Shown one piece after another: positions 31,501 through 37,424 of a DNA stretch of 64,000 bases (positions within the stretch are counted from its first letter, which is position 1; each line of letters begins with the position of its first letter). Below the pieces are notes generated by a model. That model saw only the letters and a program-made list of their open reading frames with translations, was not told the DNA's origin and ran no database searches. The stretch lies in NCBI RefSeq assembly GCF_907165205.1, contig NC_058189.1:35490270-35554269 (forward strand), given 5' to 3'. A program made the position numbers and the translations under genes. Origin of the DNA: Coccinella septempunctata. Its lineage: Eukaryota > Arthropoda > Insecta > Coleoptera > Coccinellidae.

Positions 31501-33386
31501 CGCAGAAATGTCACAACTCTGAACTGAATTCGGACGTCCATCGTGAACATCCAATGGATCCAATAGATAATGAAATAATATGGATTAGGTCGAATTTTGA
31601 GGAGAAATAAAAACTTATTTCATGAAAAATATACATATATTGATATTTCCACCAAAGAAAACAAATAATTATTGCTCATGTATTTCCACATGAGCTATAA
31701 TTATGACAATAAATATATGAGCAGAGGTAAAATGTCAATAGGGTCACATATCTTCGTACGACAATAATTATAATAAACAATAATAATATTGTTGATAGGA
31801 AATAAATTGAAATTAAAAATCTTTCAATACATGAAAAACGACTTTCTGTTTCTTCCTCACAGTTGTGCATGATGAAATAAAGTGTTCAAATTTTGGGTTA
31901 TTATGCCTTAGGTACTGCATGTGCTCTAATGTACATAAACAAGTTTATTCTCAACAATCTTGATTGAAAGCCTCAGTGAAAATATAATATAAAGTGATAA
32001 TCATTGAACAGTTTTTGCCTTAAGTAGAGGAAAGCTTCCAATGTTGTCACTATATTCTTCAAAGTGGGCACCACAACGGATCATTTCTTTCGAGGGCAAT
32101 AAAATGATATACTGTTGAAAATTTGTATCGCCTGCTCTAACAAACATTGTGTTCTTTTTGAGTACTAACCGCCCTCTTTAAGGGTTTAGCAGTGTATGTC
32201 GAAGCTCTGGATACATTCAACAAATCAAATAGCTCATCCAAGAATTACATTTTCAGAATGTACATAGCATACATACCTCCTATTAATTAATCCATTGATT
32301 AACACACATTTTTAAGGTTGGATTGGTTCAAGTAAAAACGATTAATGTTGTAATCACGTGGTTCTTTGAATCAAACATTTCTTACAAGAAAATCAATTTC
32401 CTGATAAAAGTGTCGACTGCAATAAATGGGTATTTTTAATTTAGACTCTTATGAGATTTGTAATATGTTGTTTGTAAACAAGAATTTGCATTAAAACATA
32501 TTGACATAGACACTGTGGGCGCTGACTTTATCCTTATTCTTCATACAATAATTTACGTGGATGAACAGTACTAAATTGACTTGCAGTGAAATGTTCACAG
32601 GATTGTGAATTTGCGAATTGCGATTTTAGTGGCCGGTGGTATATTTTCCCTACTCAAGGAGCGCTACTTTTTAAGGTTCAATCGAGTCTAAGACATTAAA
32701 TTCGTTCGTTTATTTCTTTTCCATTGTTACGAAATGTTTGTTTCTATTGCAGCCAAAAGCATACGAATTCGGGTATCAAGTTAAAGACGACTACTCTGGA
32801 AATGATTACAACCGTCAAGAAGTGAGCGACGGCAATCAAGTACGAGGTGAATACAGGGTGGCTCTGCCTGATGGAAGAACACAAATTGTTACATACTGGG
32901 CCGATTGGCAGAGTGGATTCCATGCTGATGTGAGGTAAGAATTGTGGAATCGACAAAAATAAATCGATAAAAGGCGAGCTTTCAAGCCCTCAACTTATTC
33001 TTGTACTCTAAAAATATTCACACGTCATGGAAGAATTACTATCCTGCACTGCAACTCATAGTTGGCACTGTTCAATTTCATGTGACTTCTTTTTGTCAAT
33101 AGTGTGGGAAATGATTACATTATCACCTATTACCATTATTGATCGAATTTTCAGATACGAGGGCGAAGCAAGATATCCAGACCAATACAACAACAATAAT
33201 AACCAAGGCTATAACTATCAAAATGGCTACAATCAACAACAAAATGCTTATCCGGCTCCTGCAGGAATCAATAACGATGCATATAATATCAACAATGACT
33301 ACTCTGGATCCCAAGATGGTGGATATAACAATGGTTATAATGGATATAGTCAAAAACCCAGGTATAGAAACGGATATGGTAGTTGA
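13559..33386 (+). CDS. Resilin-like cuticular protein, chitin-binding (R&R) family, 4 exons
   Basis: Four exons join in phase to 579 nt, 192 residues: 13559-13582, 17636-17776, 32753-32934 and 33155-33386. All introns are GT-AG (phases 0, 0 and 2). Residues 1-8 (exon 1) give the charged start and exon 2 begins with the hydrophobic core IIFFTFICNGFCGIA, so the two exons together form a signal peptide, probably cleaved near residue 23. After a Tyr/Asn-rich linker, exon 3 encodes the extended Rebers-Riddiford chitin-binding domain (YEFGYQVKDDYSG at its start, GEYRVALPDGRTQIVTYWAD at its core), followed by YEGEARYP from exon 4. The tail is rich in Tyr, Asn, Gln and Gly and ends in GYGS. The domain is close to the RR-2 type of pro-resilins. 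The protein should be secreted into cuticle and bind chitin. The second intron is 14,976 bp and full of transposons. A poly(A) signal AATAAA lies at 33500. Confidence 0.85.
14350..15206. mobile_element. Fold-back MITE, TACAGG termini, inside intron 1
   Basis: The left end TACAGGGTGAGTAAG and right end CACCTCCTGTA are inverted. Within them, long imperfect arms at about 14610-14830 and 14930-15170 are inverse copies of each other: GAAACTAGAAGAGCTAGAGC pairs with GCTCTAGCTATTCTAGTTTT, and GTAGAATCTACTGAGG pairs with CCTCAGTGGATTCTAC. The short loop lies between them. No transposase is encoded. Confidence 0.65.
15207..16275. other. Intron 1 sequence, nothing recognised
   Basis: An open frame at 15689-16024 (111 codons) has no recognised motif and no splice support. 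A GC-richer patch at 15690-15800 (GGCGCCAATTTGG, GGCGCCAGTTTGG) contains two related direct repeats of unknown origin. Confidence 0.35.
16276..17206 (-). mobile_element. Internally deleted mariner-like element
   Basis: Long terminal inverted repeats are present: the left end reads ACAGGGTGTTCTACAAGC and continues with ATGACAAACTTTGACAGA; the right end carries the inverse (TCTGTCAAAGTTTGTCAT, then AGAGCTTGCAGAGCACA). The repeats continue inward for over 100 bp, including a GATACAAGCATTT / AAATGCTTGTATC pair. Between them only the C-terminal half of a transposase remains on the minus strand. A solo copy of the same terminus lies at 31330-31386. Confidence 0.75.
16448..16950 (-). pseudogene. Mariner/IS630-type transposase C-terminal fragment
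   Basis: The frame 16448-16711 has RPPDLNPLDFHLWGHKK, the region around the third catalytic acidic residue of mariner-like DDE transposases, and a CEACIQDEGEDFEQIL terminus typical of one insect clade. Upstream, in shifted frames, are FSVNVWGGI- and QHDGAL-like pieces covering the second catalytic aspartate region. The helix-turn-helix N-terminus is missing and several frameshifts are present. Confidence 0.75.
17636..17776 (+). CDS. Cuticle gene exon 2: signal-peptide core and linker
   Basis: This exon has 47 codons in phase 0, with acceptor TTTTTTACAG and donor GTTTGT. It was too short for an open-frame scan to pick up; it is supported by the hydrophobic run at its start, by in-phase joining to exons 1 and 3, and by the Tyr/Asn-rich composition (SYGTPNYDANDYDNHH) shared with the C-terminal tail. 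Confidence 0.8.
18311..18346 (-). ncRNA. Hammerhead-like motif (possible Penelope-like relic)
   Basis: Read on the minus strand: CTGAAGA, then a stem GGTA/TACC around an AT loop, then GAAAC followed by GTT. This fits the hammerhead core CUGANGA-stem II-GAAA-short stem III-UH, in which position 7 tolerates change. The same arrangement occurs in the Penelope-like element at 53783-55449. No surrounding coding remnant was seen, so this is either a solo terminus or a chance match. Confidence 0.4.
18655..18783 (+). mobile_element. Short 5'-truncated LINE tail with poly(A) and 12-bp target duplication
   Basis: About 100 bp ending in a 26-A run (18758-18783) is flanked by the direct repeat AGGAATCATTTT (18643-18654 and 18783-18794). 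The last unique bases, CAGTCGAGACACCTTC followed by TTTTAATAAAA, look like a Jockey-type 3' UTR end. Flanking repeat plus poly(A) tail is the signature of target-primed reverse transcription. Confidence 0.75.
19795..20430. repeat. Direct duplication flanking an inverted repeat
   Basis: Two ~200-bp direct copies (about 19795-20000 and 20240-20430) share CGGACTGCAGAAAATCTAC, TGATTATTCGAT and ACTTGACGAAATAGAGGCAA. Between them the sequence from about 20000 to 20195 folds on itself: GATCCATTATCAAAACAGAA at the left pairs with TTCTGTTTTGATCATGGATC at the right. The structure looks like a fold-back element with duplicated flanks; no protein is supported. Confidence 0.6.
20684..20712 (-). ncRNA. Degenerate hammerhead-like motif
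   Basis: On the minus strand CCTTGAAAAAAGAAC, a short possible stem GTT/AAC, then CGAAACGTCAGC. The 3' half (GAAACGUC) is perfect for a hammerhead with a minimal stem III, but the CUGANGA box is altered. It is probably a relic of a Penelope-like terminus. Confidence 0.3.
21568..22590 (-). mobile_element. R2/R4-type LINE, broken copy 2
   Basis: A second minus-strand copy of the element at 9509-11700. It shares the 3' end (TTATGACTTTAGCCTTGCGG at 21568), an RLE-region fragment (21743-22132, with ASNYWLTSGRLFPETEG) and a thumb-region RT fragment (22206-22589, with RRLRRIMRTGLDSKNLIKAI). Copy 1 sequence between about 9780 and 10380, including the knuckle and nuclease core, is missing here, replaced by a direct junction near 21820. 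It is 5'-truncated at about 22590 next to a short TTA repeat. It is non-functional. Confidence 0.75.
22591..22941. other. Intron 2 sequence between transposons
   Basis: No coding feature. Contains GGGAAATATATTCATATTTCCC near 22886, an imperfect palindrome reminiscent of the palindromes downstream of the tyrosine-recombinase gene (29975, 30010). Confidence 0.4.
22942..23200 (-). repeat. 3' LTR of the BEL/Pao element
   Basis: 259 bp, the direct repeat of 27162-27420. The gag-pol frame runs into it and stops at 23162, so the last dozen residues are encoded by the LTR. Confidence 0.92.
23162..26755 (-). CDS. BEL/Pao Gag-Pol polyprotein with in-frame deletion
   Basis: The uninterrupted frame of 1,197 residues has: a Gag N-terminus (about 1-110) with coiled-coil character; a GIKLPDIKLPKFDG linker near 131; zinc-knuckle cysteines (CFYCKSDHSLFYC, CINCLRQNHISSDC) around 360-420; a retropepsin region with ALLDCGSQSSFIT near 480 (DCG in place of the usual DSG/DTG); then reverse transcriptase with GDIKMMYRQILV and the catalytic YVDD near 887. 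Right after VDDLLTGVDTLEEA the protein jumps at about residue 902 (near 24050) to VFVCFTTRAIHLEL, the middle of the integrase core. The RT connection, RNase H, integrase zinc finger and first integrase aspartate are therefore missing, while D (FSDNGTTF) and E (GGIWEAGVK) remain. Complete members of the family run to roughly 1,700-1,800 residues. The product cannot be autonomous. The start at 26755 is the first ATG of the frame. Confidence 0.85.
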   Translation of the reverse strand: MSHLEALKIMIKKRGVLKAKLTLFEKHVKSVESSISSSGVDRSVIIELEQRVQDLEDLIPNFEDIQSEIDYSIEENEDEQLLEREEFYNRYYTSTAKAKKLIEKFKPADSDNSSIVIQANSSQNSQNNGGIKLPDIKLPKFDGSFQTWLDFRDIFESLIHDNSALNEIQKFHYLRASLVGSATQVIRALEFSASNYKIAWKTLCERFNNNNLLVQNHISAIFNLEKITTESAEKIRNLSDNLFKHLSTLKHLGEPTDHWDTLIIYICSSRLDSNSSREWERLKAKQSSSCSLEHFKNFLKERADLLENMEMNFEKSRNEARSANRFRENKDSNRETKNSYTRNLHSNIQNKNENKKPSCFYCKSDHSLFYCGDFLKLSVPARNSKVKEMKLCINCLRQNHISSDCKWSGCRICGEKHNSILHKETENSNLALSQQRSEEQTQESSVQMSNCNLVNIQTGILPTAKVQIRDVLGNYVTARALLDCGSQSSFITSEFHDKLKIPKSKVNLSISGIAEKTSHSSFRCNLKIRALSDHFSFDLNCFILDKITNQIPGFRMDHLSLSIPNNITLADPEFYKTQKIDLLIGSDAFWNLLCPEKIHLMKHGPLLQKTKVGWVVAGPFDTYSNNTICNLSSHRVVQDPLARFWEVEEISTKKPLSSEEELCEQYFTDSLKISPGGRYIVSYPFKSPTSQLGDSREIAIKRFASLERKLMANQTLRNLYTSFLREYEELGHMTEVTDNASTQSDQEYVMPHHGVLRDTSLTTRLRVVFNASSPSSSGVSFNDLQMNGPVVQSDILSIILRFRMRAIALSGDIKMMYRQILVDPTQRKLQRIVWRSNPNEPIKVFELNTVTYGTKAGSFLATRCLHQVAHENEDEYPKIARIIREDMYVDDLLTGVDTLEEAVFVCFTTRAIHLELILSLSTDDFLQAFHRFVSRRGMPAEVFSDNGTTFVKANKDLKSLFNFFKEQNLEISKAVTDMGIAWHFIPVNSPHFGGIWEAGVKSLKNHLKRVLRSYTFFFFDFQTLLVRIEAVLNSRPICPLTSCPNDLPPLTPAHFLLGRAGTAVPEGTVMHLPENRLSQFQLVQKVYEQFWSRWQREYVSELQTRQKWTRNTGSLNIGQLVLIKEDNLPPMRWRMGRILELFSGKDGIARVARIKTTDGIVSRSLVKLCPLPVESSPEDLSRRGACTVRHCLQDRRC
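27004..27132 (-). repeat. Two direct repeats in the BEL leader
   Basis: A ~50-bp unit containing CCAATTCTCCTGTATTCTGG occurs at about 27004-27052 and 27081-27132, between the 5' LTR and the Gag start. It may mark a packaging or leader duplication; its function is unknown. Confidence 0.55.
27162..27420 (-). repeat. 5' LTR of the BEL/Pao element
   Basis: 259 bp; the primer-binding site begins right after it on the minus strand (TTGGACC). An AATAAA-type signal (in CAATAAA-like context on the minus strand) was not clearly identified. Confidence 0.92.
27421..27566 (+). other. Upstream region of the tyrosine-recombinase gene
   Basis: 146 bp lies between the BEL 5' LTR (plus one copy of GAAAT) and the original ATG of the recombinase gene at 27567. 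No confident TATA box is visible; the BEL insertion may have displaced upstream sequence. Confidence 0.4.
27587..28722. mobile_element. Non-autonomous DNA transposon, 8-bp TSD, inside the recombinase gene
   Basis: The ends are CATAGACCTATAAAACACAT at left and, inverted, CATTGACATATTAAACACAT at right. The inverted repeat continues inward with gaps: GTGCGGCC, AGATGGAGCAAGTATGGACA at left matches AGATAGAGCTAGTATGGGCA at right, giving arms of roughly 100 bp. Direct repeats GTCGAAAC flank it (27579-27586 and 28723-28730). It has no transposase frame. The first bases of its termini resemble the MITEs at 2630 and 6567, suggesting one superfamily. Confidence 0.85.
27711..27886. repeat. Tandem duplication, 2 x 88 bp
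   Basis: Two adjacent copies starting CATAATATTTATTTCGATTT, differing at a few positions and in the length of a T-run. They lie inside the transposon at 27587-28722. Confidence 0.8.
29934..30035. repeat. Palindromic repeat tract after the recombinase gene
   Basis: A perfect 26-bp palindrome centred on TTTCCCTAGGGAAA lies at 29975-30000, and a 22-bp version of the same core at 30010-30031. GAAATATGAT(T/C)TGACGTT units repeat just before them. The tract starts a few bases past the stop codon, so it could be a 3'-UTR structure or the recombination or terminal sequence of the recombinase element. Confidence 0.65.
30036..30424. other. Intron 2 sequence, nothing recognised
   Basis: No frame, repeat end or splice signal of note. 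Confidence 0.35.
30425..31173. mobile_element. Large fold-back MITE with (A/T)AGGGTGTTTC termini
   Basis: The left end reads TAGGGTGTTTCATTGGTAAA and the right end is the inverse of ACAGGGTGTTTCATTGGTAA. Arms extend about 270 bp each with shared blocks (CTAGGCGAGTCCAAA / TTGGACTCGCCTAGG; GAGATACAGGGTGCTTCATG / CATGAAGCACCCTGTATCTC; GATTGTCTTAGAACGATTTG / CAAATCGTTCTAAGACAATC). It encodes nothing convincing; the 150-codon frame at 30497-30949 is a by-product of the arms. Confidence 0.75.
31330..31386. repeat. Solo mariner-like terminal repeat
   Basis: Matches the left end of the element at 16276-17206 for about 57 bp (ACAGGGTGTTCTACAAGCTC onwards) and then breaks off into unrelated sequence. 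Confidence 0.7.
31394..31556. repeat. Cluster of GGACGTCC-type palindromes
   Basis: About 160 bp is built from near-repeats of TATGGACGTCC and its variants (GGACATCCATAGGACG, GGACATCCATGGAACGTCC, CTATGGACGTCCGAAGGACG, CGGACGTCCATCG). The units are self-complementary and in both orientations, so it can form many small hairpins. It looks like a short interspersed repeat of unknown family. Confidence 0.6.
31557..32752. other. End of intron 2, nothing recognised
   Basis: AT-rich intron sequence up to the acceptor at 32752. No further exon or transposon end was recognised. Confidence 0.4.
32753..32934 (+). CDS. Cuticle gene exon 3: chitin-binding domain
   Basis: This 182-nt exon has acceptor TTCTATTGCAG and donor GTAAGA. 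It contains nearly all of the R&R consensus, including the aromatic residues Y, F, Y of YEFGY and the LPDGR turn; known structures and binding studies of the family place chitin contact on these aromatic faces. The last two bases complete an Arg codon with exon 4. Confidence 0.9.
33155..33386 (+). CDS. Cuticle gene exon 4: Tyr/Asn/Gln-rich C-terminus
   Basis: Acceptor ATTTTCAG at 33147-33154; stop TGA at 33384-33386. It finishes the chitin-binding domain with YEGEARYP and adds about 70 low-complexity residues with repeated GYN/NGY motifs, typical of elastic or sclerotised cuticle proteins. Confidence 0.85.
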
Positions 33387-33499
33387 ATATCGAACAATTC
33401 TCGAATCTAATTGTTTCTCATCATTTGCCTGTGCCTGCTGTATATACCTGATGATTGATATCCTATAGATCAGATTTTTTTGTACTTGAATATTTTTGT

Positions 33500-33505
33500 A
33501 ATAAA
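33500..33505 (+). terminator. Poly(A) signal of the cuticle gene
   Basis: AATAAA lies 114 nt after the stop codon in an AT-rich 3' UTR; a second overlapping-type signal (ATAAAAT) follows within 15 nt. Confidence 0.7.
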
Positions 33506-33599
33506 ATTTTATAAAATATTCAATGTCAGATGATTGAACTCAAAACAATACCTACCTAAATATTTAAGATGCTGAGGTTGAGTACTCACACTCACGTAT

Positions 33600-34217
33600 C
33601 GGTATCAGCTTTTTTAACGGGGGTTCCATCAGGATGAACGAGCCCATAACGTTTGTTATGGGCGTTATTTTTGCTTTCCGCTCTCAAACTCTGACATTTT
33701 CAGTCATAGAAAAATTTAACTATCTATAATTTATATATTTTTTTTCGGTAGAGAAAAAAATCTGTTATACAGATTCGACTGCGCCCTTATCGTAGGATAT
33801 GTCGGGTTGGCTGAGATTTTATTGCCGACCGAGTAAGAAACCACAATTTTGCAGAGGCACTACCATCCCGGAGAAAGCCATATCGGTCCTGGCGTTTGAA
33901 TGATGTCTTTTCTAGCGCTTCTGTCTAATTTATTTCTTCATTTTCTCTGCCCCTGTCCTCCCTCTTGTTTCTTGTGGTGATATTGCAAATACAATTGTAT
34001 ATTCTATTCCACTGCTCTCTACTCTACATCATACTCGGTTTAATTCCGGATACCCCCTGTTCAGTTCGGTGCTGAACTGTCTCAAAATATCAAAATTCCA
34101 AAATTTCTCGTCGATTTTTATTTTCTGTCCAACTGACATTAACATTATTTTTTCTATCTACATTGTCATGACGAATAAAATAAAATAATTATAAAAGTAA
34201 GCTGGTAGGATCCGACA
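33600..34217 (-). repeat. Probable LTR of the minus-strand BEL/Pao relic
   Basis: In element orientation the sequence starts TGTCGGATCCTACC at 34217, directly after a purine-rich tract (GCGGGGGAGAAACA) that follows the pol frame, as expected for a 3' LTR. Its far end is not fixed because no partner LTR is present. It contains a clean hairpin at 33642-33663 (GCCCATAAC, GTTT loop, GTTATGGGC). Confidence 0.55.
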
Positions 34218-34284
34218 TGTTTCTCCCCCGCTAGAAGAACTAGTTCTTTTCTAGCTCCAATAGACACACCTTTGTGACAGGTCG

Positions 34285-34625
34285 TCAATATTCCCCTGAA
34301 GACGTCTTTACATCCACAACTCTTACTTTTCGATCTGGTCCAGGATAAACATTAGTTATTCTTCCCAATTTCCATTTATATCTTGGGGCATTATCATCAA
34401 CTAGAACAACAACATCGTCCACTCGAACTGGTTTCTGATCTCTAGTCCATTTATTTCTTCTGCCCAACGACTCCAAAAGGAATCTAGAAGATGTCTAGAT
34501 AATTTCCACCCCCGTATCAAAGAGTTTTCATTCAAATTATTAGGAAATGGGGGACTTTCTCCAATTGAAGAACCAATCAAGAAATGATTTGGTGTAAGTA
34601 GTTCGAGATCATTTTGATCATTTGA
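34285..34625 (-). pseudogene. BEL/Pao integrase C-terminal domain fragment
   Basis: From 34625 down: LTPNHFLIGSS, then FWSRW, a frameshift near 34470, then KWTRDQKPVRVDDVV and VDVKTSSGEY, which is the SH3/chromo-like tail of BEL/Pao integrases. An in-frame stop follows TSSGEY although family-like sequence (VTKVCLLEL) continues after it. Confidence 0.75.
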
Positions 34626-34635
34626 TAGTCTAGTC

Positions 34636-36177
34636 CAGACATGGGCAAACTTTTTGATGGGAGGGCCAGATAAAATGAAAAATTACCTAGGCGGGCCAAA
34701 AAAATTGAAAATTCACATTTGTACAAGTGTAAACTTCATTTCGATTCATATATCATGACTTACATCCTAGAAAAGTAAAAAAGAAAAATACAAAAATTAA
34801 TTATTGTTAGGTAGGATACGAAGGAGTATGTGAAAAATGAAAATGTGATTGATCTTCTGAAAGTTGTTCATACTCTGGTAGAAATTGGTACCTAGTGATG
34901 ATGCGAAATTCTGTTCACTAATGTTGCCTACAGATTACTCTGACGTGACGTGGGCTCAAGTTATAGTGCGCACGAATCAGAAATCTAACATAGGATTTTG
35001 CGCGGAAGCGTTAAATTACTGTCTTGCGAATGCACTTCGTCAACATCACGTCAGACAAATTTAACGCTTCAGCGCAAAATCCTATGTTAGATTTTTGAAT
35101 CATGCGCATTATGACATGGGCGCAGGTCACGTGAGAGTAATCTGAAGGCACCTTTAGTGAACAGCATAAAGTATCATCACTGCCAATTTATACCAGAGTA
35201 TGAACAACTTTTAGAAGCTCGATCACATTTTCATTTTTCACATACTCCTTCGTATCCTACCGAACAATAAGTTTTGAATTTTTTACTTTTCTATGATGTG
35301 AGTCATTTTCGATGTATGAATCGAAGAAAGTTTATCACTTGTAAACATGTATATTTCCAATTTTTTTGGCCCGCCTAGGTAATTTTCCATTCAGGTTCTC
35401 AAGATTCCTAAGCCCAAGCAAATCCAAAATAGTTTATTTAAAATTGAAAGAACTAGAACACTACACTGATGCTAAGTTGCGCGCTTTGCTAAACTAAAAT
35501 TAATATTGGATGCAATAAATAATACCGCACTTAAAGCTCAAAAAATTCCATTCAGGAGGAAACCGTTACTTAATCGATTCTTACTACGCAGAATCGAATA
35601 AATTTTCATGTATAGTTCACAATTGAATACTACCCTCATATTTATATAGAGCTCAGCACCCAGCTATTCGTTGCATGTCCATGCGGCATTATTTGTGTTC
35701 TGTGATGCAGAACATAGCAGGAGATTTGGAGACTTGTACTTGTTATGTGCAAAGATTATATACTTACTCTATAATCTTTGGTTATGTGGATACTATCAAG
35801 GTCCATTATCTGCGCAGTTACAAGAAATAATGCCAGCCGCTGCCAGATGCACACACAGTACTAAGGCTGAGCTCCGATTACAACTCTATGCAAGTCGAAT
35901 AACAAATTGGTGTACTTCTATTTATCAGTCTTCTTCCACCTAACACGCTTCCAGCAGATTTTTTGTCTTCGATGAATAATATTCAACATTTTAAAATGAA
36001 AATAAACAGGACGCAACGATTTGACAAAACTATTAGGTGCCTTTGGTTTTCTCTACCTCAGACGATCAAACTTAAAGAAAACAAAAATACTGGCGATTCT
36101 TTCAAATTCTTGACGCGGGCCGGATTATACTATCACGTGTGACGGACCTGGCCCGCGGGCCATACTTTGCCCATGCT
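34636..36177. mobile_element. hAT-like element inserted in the integrase relic
   Basis: The left terminus CAGACATGGGCAAACTTTTT and right terminus (inverted) TAAGCATGGGCAAAGTATGG resemble hAT ends. GTCTAGTC flanks it on both sides (34628-34635 and 36180-36187), an 8-bp target duplication. Removing it restores continuous integrase reading. The left 760 bp forms a fold-back (below); the right part holds a 90-codon frame at 35671-35943 without a recognisable motif and no clear transposase. Confidence 0.75.
34672..35395. repeat. Fold-back inside the hAT-like element
   Basis: Imperfect inverted arms of about 350 bp run from 34672 and back from 35395: TACCTAGGCGGGCCAAAAAA pairs with TTTTTTGGCCCGCCTAGGTA, and GGATACGAAGGAGTATGTGA pairs with TCACATACTCCTTCGTATCC. 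The centre is near 35030, where CTAACATAGGATTTTGCGC faces GCGCAAAATCCTATGTTAG. Confidence 0.8.
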
Positions 36178-36187
36178 TAGTCTAGTC

Positions 36188-36693
36188 AATGGTCTGGAAT
36201 TAACTAGAAATTCTGCTTCTGCTAACAGGGCCTGCCAAATTTCTTCCTTCAGTGGTTGCTGGTAGAGGACGTTGCCGATAATACGTTTCACAGATTCAAT
36301 GAGCATTTCCCAAGCACCACCCATGTGGGCAGAAGCCCGCTCTATATTTCTTGAAGACATGGAGTTTTCGATGGATGATCTATCTAGGTCACGAATCATG
36401 TTACTTAATTCTTTAGATGCCCCTCGAAAGTTTGTCCCATTGTCGCAATAAATGGTGTCTGGTTTTCCTCTTCTAGCTGACATTAGCATCATAGCCATGA
36501 TCGCGGTGTCTGTATTCAACGTATGGGAAATCTCGAGATGAATAGCTCTGACAGCTAGACACGTCAACAATACCCACCACCTTTTCTCATGTCTTCTTTC
36601 AATTTTAACCAGTATAGATCCAAAGAAGTCCATACCTACATTAACGAATGGGCGAACTTCTTTCCTCAGCCTAATTTCTGGTAATTGTCCCAT
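36188..36693 (-). pseudogene. BEL/Pao integrase core fragment
   Basis: Contains the DDE core: VNVGMDFFGS, YCDNGTNFRG and the HMGGAWEMLIESVK glutamate region, plus LVNSRPLTRLS, after which the frame enters the inserted hAT-like element. The integrase frame continues, in phase, on the other side of that insertion at 34625. Confidence 0.8.
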
Positions 36694-37424
36694 GATCGGA
36701 GGTTAAGGCTTGCTACGTTCAATCTTACACTTATTGAATTGGTTAAATGAAGAGTTAACAGCTGCTCGTCCATTGATTATCCAAAATCTTTGTCTCAATC
36801 CATTCAGCGTCGTCTCTATACCTCTTTCATCTTTCATGGTAGTGTCCAATCAGAAGTTTGAAATAGTGATGTTTTGGGCATAAAATAATTGGCTCTTTGG
36901 TATCCTGATCCATTTGGACAAATTTGTCCTTCCTCCCAATACCAAAATACCATTTTTCATCAGTGGTGACAAAGAGATGATTTTACTATGTTTTTTCAGT
37001 TGTTCATCTTCTTCCAGGTGCCTAATTTCTTCGCCAAAACTCTCATTTTGCGACTTATCCAAATTTTTTCAGCCTCGTCCAACTCTTCTACTTTCAATTC
37101 TCTCTTGGTTTATTTGGATTCTCGACGGCAAAATGCGGAAGGTACCAAATTCGTGGACCATATACGTCAGCTTCTTCATTGAGTTTCGTCACATACCCTT
37201 TTTCTATGTAGGACTGAATTTTTAGGCAATACTCTTTTCCGAAGTCAACGTTTTTTCAGCACTTTTTCTCGATACATTACAGTATCTGCAATGCTCGGAA
37301 TTTACTCTCTGAAAGCTGCATGTCTTCCCCTTTCCAAAGAAGTCCAACTTCATATCGACCATCTACTCTTCTGATTGTCTCTTTCATTACATTCATTGCC
37401 TTAGAATTGTCTGTTGGGTGTTAT

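Larger units (their letters stand above)
34218..37410 (-). mobile_element. BEL/Pao relic, pol region only
   Basis: Read right to left this runs from RT N-terminal sequence (around 37390-37110, with WYLPHF- and ENPNKP-type motifs in shifted frames) through an internal deletion to the integrase N-terminal region (36850-37062, KHSKIISLSPLMKNGILVLGG), then the integrase core (36188-36693) and C-terminal domain (34285-34630). RT palm and RNase H are missing, several stops and frameshifts are present, and a hAT-like element interrupts the integrase at 34636-36177. It abuts Copia sequence at about 37410-37425. Confidence 0.75.

Noticed and set aside
35671..35943. 90-codon frame in the hAT-like element as a transposase remnant
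   Set aside because: No hAT dimerisation or catalytic motif could be recognised.
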